The position numbers were made by a program, and so were the translations under genes. Shown piece by piece: positions 1 to 8,460 of a stretch of 50,042 nt of DNA (its first letter is position 1; each line of letters begins with the position of its first letter). The stretch spans positions 1 through 50,042 of the forward strand of contig JADJCH010000031.1 of the NCBI GenBank assembly GCA_016703325.1. Direction: 5' to 3'. The stretch comes from Burkholderiales bacterium (GTDB lineage Bacteria; Pseudomonadota; Gammaproteobacteria; Burkholderiales; Burkholderiaceae_C). The notes under the pieces are model-generated. The model was not told where the DNA came from, searched no databases, and was given only the letters and a program-made list of their open reading frames with translations.

Positions 1-719
1 GCCCCACCATCGGCCGCCGCGCCTTCATCCGCGAGCTGAACGCCGCGCTGCCCGACGCGCTGGACGAGATGACCCGTGGCGGCGTCAATTCGCCCGTGGC
101 GCCGGTGGACCTGAGCCAGGCCATCATCGGCCCCGGCATGGCCATCTTCAGCCAGTACAGCGCGGTGCTGGAAGCCGACGGCAGCAAGATGAGCGTGAAG
201 ACCGCGCTGCAGCTGATCAACCGCTTCCTGGCCGAAGACGACTTCGACCACGACACGCAGTTCTGCCTGGCCTGGTTCGAGCAACAGGGCTGGGCCACCG
301 GCAAGTTCGGTGAAGGCGACGTGCTGGCCCGCGCCAAGGGCACCAGCGTCAGCGGCCTGGCCGATGCCGGCGTGCTGGAAAGCAGCGGCGGCAACCTGCG
401 CCTGCTGCGCTGGGCCGAACTGGACGCCGGCTGGTCACCCGAAGACGATGCCCGCACCCCGGTGTGGGAAGCCCTGCACCAGCTGATCCGCGCCCTGAAC
501 AAGGACGGCGAGTCCGCCGCCGGTGCCCTGCTGGCCCGCATGCCCGCCCGCGCCGAGCCCATCCGCGCCCTGGCCTACCGCCTCTACACCCTGTGCGAGC
601 GCCAGGGCTGGGCCGAGGATGCGCGGGCCTACAACGAGCTGGTGGCGGCGTGGTCGAGCATCGAGGCCGCGGCGGCAGAATCCGGGCCGGTGGGGACCCA
701 GACCACCATGGATTACTGA
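1..719 (+). CDS. DUF1156-type DNA methylase, C-terminal part
   Basis: The reading frame is open from the left edge (first full codon at base 3) to a TGA at 717-719, giving about 238 residues of a larger protein. The text resembles the C-terminus of DUF1156 proteins, large adenine-specific DNA methylases with a Zn ribbon; conserved stretches are VNSPVAPVDLSQAIIGPGM near the start and RLYTLCERQGWAEDARAYNE near the end. The catalytic methylase motifs lie upstream, outside the window. DUF1156 genes commonly sit beside DUF499 genes in defence islands, and a DUF499 gene follows here, which supports the call. The next gene begins 18 bases after the stop, so the genes are probably cotranscribed. The family call is from memory of the conserved sequence. 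Confidence 0.82.
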   Translation, partial: PTIGRRAFIRELNAALPDALDEMTRGGVNSPVAPVDLSQAIIGPGMAIFSQYSAVLEADGSKMSVKTALQLINRFLAEDDFDHDTQFCLAWFEQQGWATGKFGEGDVLARAKGTSVSGLADAGVLESSGGNLRLLRWAELDAGWSPEDDARTPVWEALHQLIRALNKDGESAAGALLARMPARAEPIRALAYRLYTLCERQGWAEDARAYNELVAAWSSIEAAAAESGPVGTQTTMDY

Positions 720-737
720 ACCCGCAAGGGAGATGCG

Positions 738-1862
738 ATGCTGAAGCAACTGACGCTGAACCATTTCACCGTGTTCAAGGACGCCAGGTTCGACTTCGGG
801 CCGGGCCTGAATCTGCTGGTGGGCGACAACGGGACGGGCAAGACCCAGGTATTGAAGCTGGGGTATCTGTTCTGCCGTGCCTGGCCGGATCTGACGGCTC
901 GGCGCTCCCGCGTGAATGTGCAGCGCGCCGAGGCGTACCTGGACGAGCGCCTGGCCGGCTTGTTCCGGGTGTCGGACATCGGCGGGCTGATCCGGCGCGG
1001 GCACAAGAATGGCGCGCGGCTGGCGGCGGCGGTGGATGGGCACATCCCCACCCTCCAGTTCCGGCTGGCCTCGGACGCGCCGTCTCCATCGCCCGGCCTG
1101 CCGGAGCCCATGCCCTGGGCCGTCCAGATCAAGCGAAGCAAGGACCAGCCCGCCCGCGTGGTGGCAGAGCAGATCCCGGACGAGGCGGCGGTCAACGCCT
1201 TCATGCCACGCCCCATCTTCGTTCCGAGCAAGGAGATCGTCTCCTTGTTCAAGGGGCTGATCGGCTTGTTCGAGGGCTACCGCAACTTTCCGCTCGATGA
1301 CACCTACCGCGACCTGGCGGTCAGCCTGTCCACGTTGGAGCCCATGGCCGCGTCGGAACTGCTGCCCGGCGTGGGCCAACGCATCCAGAAGCTGCTGGGC
1401 GGCGACTTGGTGCTGGAAGACGGTGATCTCGTCTTCGTGCGTGAGGACGGCTCCAGGCTCGAATCCCAATTGCTGGCCGAGGGCCATCGCAAGCTGGCCC
1501 TGTTGATCTACATGCTGCGCTACGGCGTGATCGAACGCGGCAGCACGCTGTTCTGGGACGAGCCGGAAGCCAACCTCAACCCCGCAGCGATCCGGCTGCT
1601 GGCCGAAGCTCTGCACGCGCTCGCGGGGCAGGGGGTGCAGGTGATCCTGGCCACGCACAGCCTGTTCCTGCTGCGGGAGTTCGAGATCCTGCAACTCCAG
1701 GCGCAAGGCGCCCGGCGTGTGCCGGCGCACTACTTCGGGCTTGGCCTGTTGCGTGGGGTCGTCACGCTGACGCAGGGCAGCGACGTGGTGGACATCGATC
1801 CCCTGATCCTGCTCGACGAGAACCTCAAGCAGAACGACCGCTACATGGAGGCAGCACCGTGA
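738..1862 (+). CDS. AAA/ABC-type ATPase of the OLD/SMC-like class
   Basis: A 374-residue ATPase starting with MLKQLTLNHFTVFKD, the usual start of RecF/SMC/OLD-like ATPases. Walker A GDNGTGKT is at residues 29-36, a signature-like AEGHRK at 247-252, Walker B ending in LFWDEPEAN with D274-E275, and the switch histidine in ATHS at 307. No Toprim nuclease domain is present, so it is shorter than OLD proteins. The ATG at 738 is preceded by AAGGGAG at a suitable distance. Its stop overlaps the next gene by 4 bases, so the two products are likely made together and may act as a complex: the ATPase as sensor or motor, the neighbour as nuclease. The ATPase fold is certain; the substrate and the defence role are inferred. 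Confidence 0.88.
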   Translation: MLKQLTLNHFTVFKDARFDFGPGLNLLVGDNGTGKTQVLKLGYLFCRAWPDLTARRSRVNVQRAEAYLDERLAGLFRVSDIGGLIRRGHKNGARLAAAVDGHIPTLQFRLASDAPSPSPGLPEPMPWAVQIKRSKDQPARVVAEQIPDEAAVNAFMPRPIFVPSKEIVSLFKGLIGLFEGYRNFPLDDTYRDLAVSLSTLEPMAASELLPGVGQRIQKLLGGDLVLEDGDLVFVREDGSRLESQLLAEGHRKLALLIYMLRYGVIERGSTLFWDEPEANLNPAAIRLLAEALHALAGQGVQVILATHSLFLLREFEILQLQAQGARRVPAHYFGLGLLRGVVTLTQGSDVVDIDPLILLDENLKQNDRYMEAAP

Positions 1863-2383
1863 GCCACACGGCTGAGGTGGACGGCCTGCAACTCACCATG
1901 CCTGCGGATTGGTGGGTCTGGAAGTACGACGACTCGTCGTTTCACCGCAATCAGTTCCAGAGTTTTGCCCAGGGGTCCAAGGCGGTGGATGCGGTGGCGC
2001 TCAGCGGCGACGGCACGCTGTGGCTGATCGAGGTCAAGGATTACCGCAGGCACCGCCGCACCAAGCCCGGCAGCGTGTTCGACGAAACCGCCAGCAAGGT
2101 GCGCTCCACGCTGGCTGGCTTGGCTGCAGCCCGGGTCAACGCCAATGAGCTCGCTGAACGTGATCGAGCGGTCCAGGCCCTGACCTGCAGGCAGATCCGG
2201 GTCGCCCTTCAGCTGATTCAGCCGAGCAGGCCATCGAAACTGTTTCCTCGGCTGGTGGATCCGTACGATGCCCGTCAACAACTCAAGCGGGTTGTCCGCC
2301 CTGTGGACCCCCATCCGGTGGTTTCTCAAGCGTTGAACGACGACAAGTTGCCGTGGGAAACGGCAAACCTGCACACGTCGTGA
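1859..2383 (+). CDS. Small PD-(D/E)XK nuclease-like protein coupled to the ATPase
   Basis: A 174-residue protein from a GTG that overlaps the ATPase stop (GTGA). Residues 40-60 carry the pattern expected of a PD-(D/E)XK restriction-endonuclease fold: an acidic D44 in KAVDAVAL, a short turn, then a hydrophobic strand ending LWLIEVK with E58 and K60. A Q/N-rich helix (RNQFQSF) precedes it. I do not recognise a named family. Position and overlap suggest it is the effector partner of the upstream ATPase within the DUF1156/DUF499 cluster. The nuclease call rests only on the D-x(13)-E-x-K pattern; it could be a non-catalytic member. The 110 bases after it contain no gene. Confidence 0.7.
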   Translation: MSHTAEVDGLQLTMPADWWVWKYDDSSFHRNQFQSFAQGSKAVDAVALSGDGTLWLIEVKDYRRHRRTKPGSVFDETASKVRSTLAGLAAARVNANELAERDRAVQALTCRQIRVALQLIQPSRPSKLFPRLVDPYDARQQLKRVVRPVDPHPVVSQALNDDKLPWETANLHTS

Positions 2384-2539
2384 GAGGCAACGGGCTGCGA
2401 GCGAATCGCGCCCCAACCGGCTGGGCGACCATGTCGGCCCCAGTGCAAGCAAGGAAAGGGGGCGACCGCGTCGACCCCGTTCAGGGACAAGAAATGAGTC
2501 TGAAAACCCTGGCGCGAAATCGCCGTCCCGCATGAAGAC

Positions 2540-5365
2540 GTGCTTAAGGGCACCTTCGCCCAAGCCGAATTCGCCGCCGACATTTCGCGCGTGCATTCCG
2601 GCACCGCCACACCCGAGTACCAGAACCCGACGCTGTTCTTCCAGCGCACCTTCATTACCGAGGGCATGCGGCTGCTGCTGGACTCGGTGGTCAAGCGCCT
2701 GGCGGGCCGCGGCGGTGACCCGGTCATCCAGCTGCAGACAGCCTTCGGTGGCGGCAAGACGCACACCATGCTGGCGGTCTACCACCTAGCCAGTGGCAAG
2801 GTGCCGGCCAGCGACATGCCGGGCATGTCTGCCATCCTGGACGCAGCCGGCGTGGCCGAGCTGCCGCACGCGCGCATCGCGGTGCTGGATGGCATCAAGT
2901 CGTCGCCCAACCAGCCGGTGAGCCATGGCGGCGTGACCTTGCGCACCTTGTGGGGCGACCTGGCCTGGCAGCTCGGCGGCGCCGATGGCTACGCCCTGGT
3001 GGCCGATGCCGACGCGTCGGGCACCTCACCTGGCAAGGCCGTGCTGGAGACGCTGCTGGCGCGTTATGCACCCTGCGTGGTCCTGATCGACGAGCTGGTG
3101 GCCTACGTGCGTCAGTTCGAGGAAGGCAAGGCCCTCACGGGCGGCAGCTTCGATTCCAACCTCAGCTTCATCCAGGCCCTGACCGAGGCGCTGAAGGCTG
3201 TGCCCACGGCCGTACTGCTGGCATCGCTGCCGGAATCGGACAAGGAAGCCGGCAGCCAGCGCGGCGTGAAGGCGCTGGCTGCCCTGGCGCACTACTTCGG
3301 CCGGGTGCAGGCGCTGTGGAAGCCGGTGGCCACCGAAGAGGCCTTCGAGATCGTGCGCCGCCGGCTGTTCAGCCAGATCGGCGACCGGCTGGCCGCCGAG
3401 AGCGTATGCCGCGCCTTCGCCGACTACTACGTGGCCCACAAGGACGACCTGCCGCGTGAGACGCAGGAAGGCCGTTACTACGAGCGCCTGCTGCACGCCT
3501 ACCCGATCCACCCCGAGGTGTTCGACCGGCTGTATGAGGACTGGTCGTCGCTGGACAATTTCCAGCGCACCCGCGGCGTGCTGAAGCTGATGGCCAAGGT
3601 CATCCACCGGCTGTGGAAGGACGACAACAAGGACCCGCTGATCATGCCGGGCAGCCTGCCCGTCTACGACGCCGACACCCGCAACGACATCATCTACTAC
3701 CTGCCGCAGGGTTGGGACCCGGTGCTGGAACGCGACGTGGACGGCGAGCGCGCCGAGACCACCGGGATCGAGAACCAGGACACCCGCCTGGGCTCGGTGC
3801 AGGCCTGCCGCCGCACGGCGCGGGCCATCTTCCTGGGCAGTGCCCCGAGCACTGCCAACCAGCTGGTGCGCGGGCTGGAGCTGGAGCGCGTGGTGCTGGG
3901 CGTGGCCATCCCCGGCCAGCAGCTGGGCGTCTACAAGGACGCACTGCGCCGCTTGGGCGACCGCCTGCACTACCTGAACAGCGGCAACAACCGCTTCTGG
4001 TTTGACACCCGGCCCAACCTGCGCCGCGAGATGGAAGACCGCAAGCGCCGCTTCCAGGACAAGGAGGACGTGTTCCCGGCCATCCAGGACCGTGTGCGCA
4101 AGAGCCTGGCAACCGGCATGTTCACCGGCATTCACGTGTTCACCGGCAGCGGTGACGTGCCCGACGACTGGGCGCTGCGCCTGGTGGTGCTGGCACCGGA
4201 CGCCGGCTTCAGCCGCAGCCAAGTTGGCAACATCAACAACGTCGCCGTCGATCGCGCCTGCGAGATCCTGAAGAACCGCGGCGAGTCGCCCCGCCAGAAG
4301 CAGAACCGCCTGATCTTCATGGCGGCCGATTACGACAACGTGTCCCGCCTGCGCGACCAGGTGCGCTCCATGTTGGCCTGGCAGTCCATCGTGACCGACG
4401 GAAAGGACGGCAAACTGAACCTGGACGGCCTCCAGGCCAAGCAGGCGCAGAAGGGCCTGGACGACGCCAACGACGCCCTGCGCCGCATGGTGCGCGAGAC
4501 CTACAAGTGGCTGCTGGCGCCGGTGCAGGAAGTCCGGCCGGGCAAGGGTCCCAGTGAAATTCAGTGGGAGCACTTCCCGTTGAACCCGGGTGCTGCCAAC
4601 GCATCACAGGAAATCGAGCGCGTGATGAAGGAGAACGAACTCCTGATCACCGAGTGGGCCCCGATCCACTTGGCTTCGATGATGCGGCAATGGTTCTGGA
4701 AGGACGGGCAGCCAGAAGCCAGCGCACTGGAGGTCTGGCAGAAGACCTGCCAGTACCTCTACCTGCCGCGTCTGAAGGACGATCATGTCTTCCAGCTGAC
4801 GATCGGCGCAGGTGTCGAAAGCGAGGACTTCTTCGGCGTCGCACAGGGCAAGTCTGAGGGTCGCTATCTGGGGTTTGTTTACGGCAAGCGCAGCACCATC
4901 ATCATGGACGCCAGCCTGCTGCTGATTGCGCCGCCGGTTGCCCAGGCCTACGTCGAAAAGCTGCGGGCTGAGGAAGAGGTTGTGCGCAAGACCGGGCCCA
5001 CACCGACCCCTGGCCCTGGCAGCCTGACCACGGGCACCGGCACGCCGGCACCGGGCGTCGAGGAACGCAAGCCCGGCACGGGCACCGGCGGCACGTTCCC
5101 GGCGCCCACGCCCCCGGCTGCAGCGCCCAAACGTCGCTTCTACGGCAGCATCGATCTCGACCCGACCCTGGCCAAGAAGCAGTTCGCCGACATCGTCGAC
5201 GAGGTGGTCCAGCAGTTCACCGCCAAGCATGGCGTGAAGGTGCGAATCTCGATCGAGCTGGAGGCCGAAGCGCCGACAGGGTTTGATGACGGGGTACAGC
5301 GGGCGGTGAGCGAAAACTGCAGGGTGCTGAAGTTCAAGGCGGCTGACTTCGAGGTGGGTGACTGA
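2540..5365 (+). CDS. DUF499-family ATPase of the defence cluster (5' end frameshifted)
   Basis: A 941-residue P-loop ATPase. Walker A is AFGGGKTHT at about residues 68-76 and Walker B is VVLIDE with D184-E185. A Pro/Gly/Thr-rich linker lies at about 820-865, before a C-terminal domain of about 75 residues. This matches DUF499 proteins, which are partners of DUF1156 methylases in defence islands. The open frame starts only at a GTG (2540), but the codons just upstream in this frame read PWREIAVPHED, the usual DUF499 N-terminus. An ATG at 2494 gives MSLK in another frame; dropping one A from the AAAA at 2503-2506 joins them. The true start is therefore probably 2494, with a one-base insertion that is either real or an assembly error. 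If real, the GTG could yield a protein lacking about 15 residues. Confidence 0.85.
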   Translation: MLKGTFAQAEFAADISRVHSGTATPEYQNPTLFFQRTFITEGMRLLLDSVVKRLAGRGGDPVIQLQTAFGGGKTHTMLAVYHLASGKVPASDMPGMSAILDAAGVAELPHARIAVLDGIKSSPNQPVSHGGVTLRTLWGDLAWQLGGADGYALVADADASGTSPGKAVLETLLARYAPCVVLIDELVAYVRQFEEGKALTGGSFDSNLSFIQALTEALKAVPTAVLLASLPESDKEAGSQRGVKALAALAHYFGRVQALWKPVATEEAFEIVRRRLFSQIGDRLAAESVCRAFADYYVAHKDDLPRETQEGRYYERLLHAYPIHPEVFDRLYEDWSSLDNFQRTRGVLKLMAKVIHRLWKDDNKDPLIMPGSLPVYDADTRNDIIYYLPQGWDPVLERDVDGERAETTGIENQDTRLGSVQACRRTARAIFLGSAPSTANQLVRGLELERVVLGVAIPGQQLGVYKDALRRLGDRLHYLNSGNNRFWFDTRPNLRREMEDRKRRFQDKEDVFPAIQDRVRKSLATGMFTGIHVFTGSGDVPDDWALRLVVLAPDAGFSRSQVGNINNVAVDRACEILKNRGESPRQKQNRLIFMAADYDNVSRLRDQVRSMLAWQSIVTDGKDGKLNLDGLQAKQAQKGLDDANDALRRMVRETYKWLLAPVQEVRPGKGPSEIQWEHFPLNPGAANASQEIERVMKENELLITEWAPIHLASMMRQWFWKDGQPEASALEVWQKTCQYLYLPRLKDDHVFQLTIGAGVESEDFFGVAQGKSEGRYLGFVYGKRSTIIMDASLLLIAPPVAQAYVEKLRAEEEVVRKTGPTPTPGPGSLTTGTGTPAPGVEERKPGTGTGGTFPAPTPPAAAPKRRFYGSIDLDPTLAKKQFADIVDEVVQQFTAKHGVKVRISIELEAEAPTGFDDGVQRAVSENCRVLKFKAADFEVGD

Positions 5366-5381
5366 GGCCCACACGTTGGCG

Positions 5382-6605
5382 TCAATCCACCGCCGTGATT
5401 GATCGCTCGCGCACCATCAGTACGACCAGCAGGCCGATGCCCGCGACCATCACCCCGGCGGTGAGCAGCAGCGCGCCCCGGTAGCTGCCGCTGGCCTGGG
5501 CCATCTGGCCGGCCAGTGCGGGGGCCAGCACCTGCGCCACCCCGTAGCTCAGCGTCAGCCGGGCCATCGCCTTGGCCGGGTTGGCCGGGAAGGCGCGGCC
5601 CACCAGCGCCAGCGTCAGGCTGACGATGCCGATGAAGCTGGCGCCGTACAGCAGCGCGGCGAGCAGGAACCAGGCTGGCGTGTCGCTGAACGCCGGCAGC
5701 AGCACCGACAGCGTCTGCGCGCCGAAGGCCCAGAGCAGGGCCGGCAGGTCGCCGATGCGCCGGGCGATGTGGTCCCAGGCCAGCACGGCGGGCACCGCCG
5801 CCAGCCCCACCATCACCCAGGCCAGGCCGCCGGTGTGCGCCAGCGCACTCTGCCGGGCCGCAATGGCGACCGTGAAGGTGGCACTGATCACGAAGCCGAA
5901 GCCGGCGCAAAAGTACATCGCCAGCATCAGGCGCATCCAGGCTGCAGGTGGGGCCGGCGGGGCCGCGGGTGCACCGGTCGAAGGGGTGCCGGCCGCGGCC
6001 GACACGGAGGCGGTGCTCGCGATGGCGGGCGGCGGTACCCAGGCCCAGGCCGGTACGGCCAGCAGCAGGCCGAAGGCGGCGAAGAACTGCCACTGCGTCG
6101 CCCAGTCCAGCTGCAGTCGGCTCAGCCCCATCACCACCACGCCGGAGACGATGATGCCCAGGCCAATGCCGCTGAAATGGATGCCCAGCTCGGCCCGGTG
6201 GCCGTGGCGCATCAGCCAGTTCAGTACCAGGCCGGAGGCCAATAGCATGCCGGCGGCCGAGCTCAGGCCTGCCACGTAGCGCAGGGCAGCCCAGGTGGCC
6301 AAGTCCTGCGTCAATGCCATCCAGAAGGTGCTGACCAGCGCCAACACCACGCCGATGCGGTAGAGCCTGAACTTGAGCTGCAGTGACGACAGTGAGGCCG
6401 CCAGCAGCGCGCCGCTCATGTAGCCCAGGTAGTTGGCAGTGGCCAGCCAGCCGCCGGCCGCATCGCTCAGCCCGGCCTGCGTCTGCATCAGCGGCAACAG
6501 CGGTGTGTAGGCGAAGCGGGCGATGCCGATGGTCAGCACCAGTGCGCAGATGCCGCCGAGCATCACCTGCCAGGGGCGCAGGGCGGCGTCGTCAGAGTGG
6601 GTCAT
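5382..6605 (-). CDS. MFS transporter, YbfB/YjiJ family
   Basis: A 407-residue, highly hydrophobic protein with about 12 predicted membrane segments, starting MTHSDDAALRPWQVMLGG. The first helix and loop (ALVLTIGIARFAYTPLLPLM, then WLATANYLGYMSGALLA) are typical of the YbfB/YjiJ group of major facilitator carriers in the inner membrane. Substrates of this group are not established; small organic compounds or drugs are usually assumed. A short Ala/Pro-rich stretch sits in the central cytoplasmic loop. It converges on the DUF499 gene with only 16 bases between the two stop codons, so it marks the edge of the defence island. It appears to be a single-gene unit. Confidence 0.86.
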   Translation of the reverse strand: MTHSDDAALRPWQVMLGGICALVLTIGIARFAYTPLLPLMQTQAGLSDAAGGWLATANYLGYMSGALLAASLSSLQLKFRLYRIGVVLALVSTFWMALTQDLATWAALRYVAGLSSAAGMLLASGLVLNWLMRHGHRAELGIHFSGIGLGIIVSGVVVMGLSRLQLDWATQWQFFAAFGLLLAVPAWAWVPPPAIASTASVSAAAGTPSTGAPAAPPAPPAAWMRLMLAMYFCAGFGFVISATFTVAIAARQSALAHTGGLAWVMVGLAAVPAVLAWDHIARRIGDLPALLWAFGAQTLSVLLPAFSDTPAWFLLAALLYGASFIGIVSLTLALVGRAFPANPAKAMARLTLSYGVAQVLAPALAGQMAQASGSYRGALLLTAGVMVAGIGLLVVLMVRERSITAVD

Positions 6606-6718
6606 GCAGCGACGCTACCACCGCCCCCGCTGCGGCGGCTGTCACCCAGGGAGCGGGTCCGGGGCAAGCCCTGCGTTTTGGAGGCAGCCGATCGGCGGGT
6701 TCGGCCGCAGCCGTCCGC

Positions 6719-8026
6719 TCATCTGGCCACGTTGGCGTCGATCCAGGCCACGCGGGTGTTCAGCCAGTTCTTCAGCCAGTTGACCTCGTCGCGGTAGGTG
6801 GCGCCCACATACTGGTTGGGCCAGACGTAACTGCCCAGGATGGGCCAGCGCTGGAAGTTGGCTTTCTGCGACGCATTCAGGGCCAGCGCGTAGGACTCGA
6901 CCAGCAGGTTCAGGTCCCAGAGCTGCCAGCGGAAGCTGCGCCAGCGGGTGACCACCGCCGCCTTGAAGGTGGGGTCGCGGCGCATCAGCGCATCGAACCA
7001 GGCGGCGTTGTTCATCAGGTACCAACCGGTGGGGCCCATCGCGTCAGGGTAGAAGTCGATGTTGCCGGCGGAGATGTCGAAGTCCCAGGGTGGACCCATC
7101 ACGAACTTGCCACCGCGCTGCTTGTGCAGAAAGACGCTGGAGCCCATCGCGGCATCCTTGTTCTTCAGCAGCTCCTGCAGGATGTAGTAGCGCACCAGCG
7201 AGGTCCTTTCGATGTAGGCCGGGTAGCCGGTCGTGGCGTTGCCGTCGGCGGCCAGGATGGCACTTTCCATCTGCTGCACGTACTGCGAGACATAGCCCAT
7301 CTGCTCGGTGGTGACCTTGTCCGCGGCGGGGCTCTGCAACGCGTAGCTCAGCCCGGCGGTGGTGGTGAACCAGCGGTCATCGGGGGTGAGCCGGTCCAGG
7401 TAGTCCACCTCGAGCAGGTAGCCACCCGTCACTGCGGGCGCGGCGTTGTCGGTGCTGCTCATCGCGGTGACCGCGACGCGGCTGGGGGCCACCTCGATCT
7501 TCTCACCCAGTTGGTAGTTGCCGAGGAACTCGTCGTTCAGGTAGACCTCGGCGAAGCGCAGGCGAGGTGTCCAAGGGAAACCCAGCCGGCGGCTGAACTC
7601 CATGGCCAGCGCAGTGCGCATCAGGCTCTTGTCGGCGTAGTTGGCCAGCAGCACCCAGTCCTTGTGGGCCGGCATGTCGAGCACCGGGGAGGCCGCATCG
7701 AGCTTCAGGCGGTAGCTCTTCTTCGGCATGTTCCAGGTGGTGTTGCCGCGCCCCTTGATCTTGATGGTTCCGTGGTAGAGGCCCTGGCCATAGCGCAGCA
7801 CGCTGCCGTCGCGGATGCGCAGGCAGGCGGTCAGGTAGTTGTCCTTGTCCACCACCGGTGCGGCGTTGGTGGTCCAGATCTGCACCACCGGCAAGCCGGT
7901 GTTGACCACCGGCAGGTTGACGGACGCGGTAGGGGCACATGCAGTGGTCTGTGCCGAAGCGCCGACGGCTGCCGACAGCAGGAGCAGCGTGGCGGCGATT
8001 TGGGTCTTGAGGTGGTGCCAGTTCAT
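6719..8026 (-). CDS. Secreted CotH-kinase family protein
   Basis: A 435-residue protein from the ATG at 8026, chosen because GGGAGA lies seven bases upstream and a signal peptide follows at once (hydrophobic core AATLLLLSAA, cleavage near ASA at residues 23-25). The open frame extends 81 codons further upstream, but that part lacks protein-like composition. Features of the CotH kinase family include KIKGRGNTTW, KKSYRLKLD, DWVLLANYADKSLMR and the metal-binding motif GPPWDFDISAGN near residues 310-322. CotH proteins are secreted, atypical protein kinases first known from Bacillus spore coats and also common in Gram-negative bacteria. The target here is unknown and no neighbour suggests a partner. 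Confidence 0.85.
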   Translation of the reverse strand: MNWHHLKTQIAATLLLLSAAVGASAQTTACAPTASVNLPVVNTGLPVVQIWTTNAAPVVDKDNYLTACLRIRDGSVLRYGQGLYHGTIKIKGRGNTTWNMPKKSYRLKLDAASPVLDMPAHKDWVLLANYADKSLMRTALAMEFSRRLGFPWTPRLRFAEVYLNDEFLGNYQLGEKIEVAPSRVAVTAMSSTDNAAPAVTGGYLLEVDYLDRLTPDDRWFTTTAGLSYALQSPAADKVTTEQMGYVSQYVQQMESAILAADGNATTGYPAYIERTSLVRYYILQELLKNKDAAMGSSVFLHKQRGGKFVMGPPWDFDISAGNIDFYPDAMGPTGWYLMNNAAWFDALMRRDPTFKAAVVTRWRSFRWQLWDLNLLVESYALALNASQKANFQRWPILGSYVWPNQYVGATYRDEVNWLKNWLNTRVAWIDANVAR

Positions 8027-8222
8027 GGGTTCTCCCGGATTGGGCTCTGGTTCTCGGCCCGCCAGGCAACAGAGCCGTTCCATCGGGATTGGGCCTGGGG
8101 GTCTGAACATCTTGATACATTTGTCACGAACTAAGGCGGGTTTGTGGTGGCTGCATGGCGGCCTGTGGCGCGGTTCCGACGTTGGTTGCGGGAACTGCGA
8201 TTTCCGGCGTACAGCTGCTGGG

Positions 8223-8242
8223 TAGAAGACGTTAGAAGACGT
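8223..8242. repeat. Tandem 10-bp direct repeat upstream of cotH
   Basis: The 10-base unit TAGAAGACGT occurs twice in direct succession, exactly one helical turn apart, about 200 bases upstream of the cotH start. Such spacing suits a regulator binding two half-sites on one DNA face. There is no further evidence of function. Confidence 0.6.
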
Positions 8243-8460
8243 CCTACTTTCATGAGCAGGCCGGCGCACCCTGGATGATGGAAGAGACTTGAAGGTGTGC
8301 GGGGCGGCGTGGGTAGAGGTCGGTCAATCCGGCTGCGTCGTCGGCATGCGATGGGCGGGTGGGGTCTGCGGGTTCGGCGCCCCGCGGGCGCTGGCGTGGG
8401 CTCTGGTCAGGCCCGGGTGGTGGTCTGGGCGGCGGGGGAAGGCTTTGCGGCCTGGTCGGT

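Noticed and set aside
435..1730. 431-codon minus-strand open frame opposite the methylase end and ATPase
   Set aside because: Shadow of high-GC coding DNA; its translation is His/Gln/Ala-rich and shows no family motif, while the plus strand carries clear Walker motifs.
3026..4573. 515-codon minus-strand open frame inside the DUF499 gene
   Set aside because: Mirror frame of the DUF499 coding sequence with unnatural composition.
8027..8269. 81-codon N-terminal extension of the CotH protein
   Set aside because: A good ribosome binding site and signal peptide start at 8026; the extension has no protein-like pattern.
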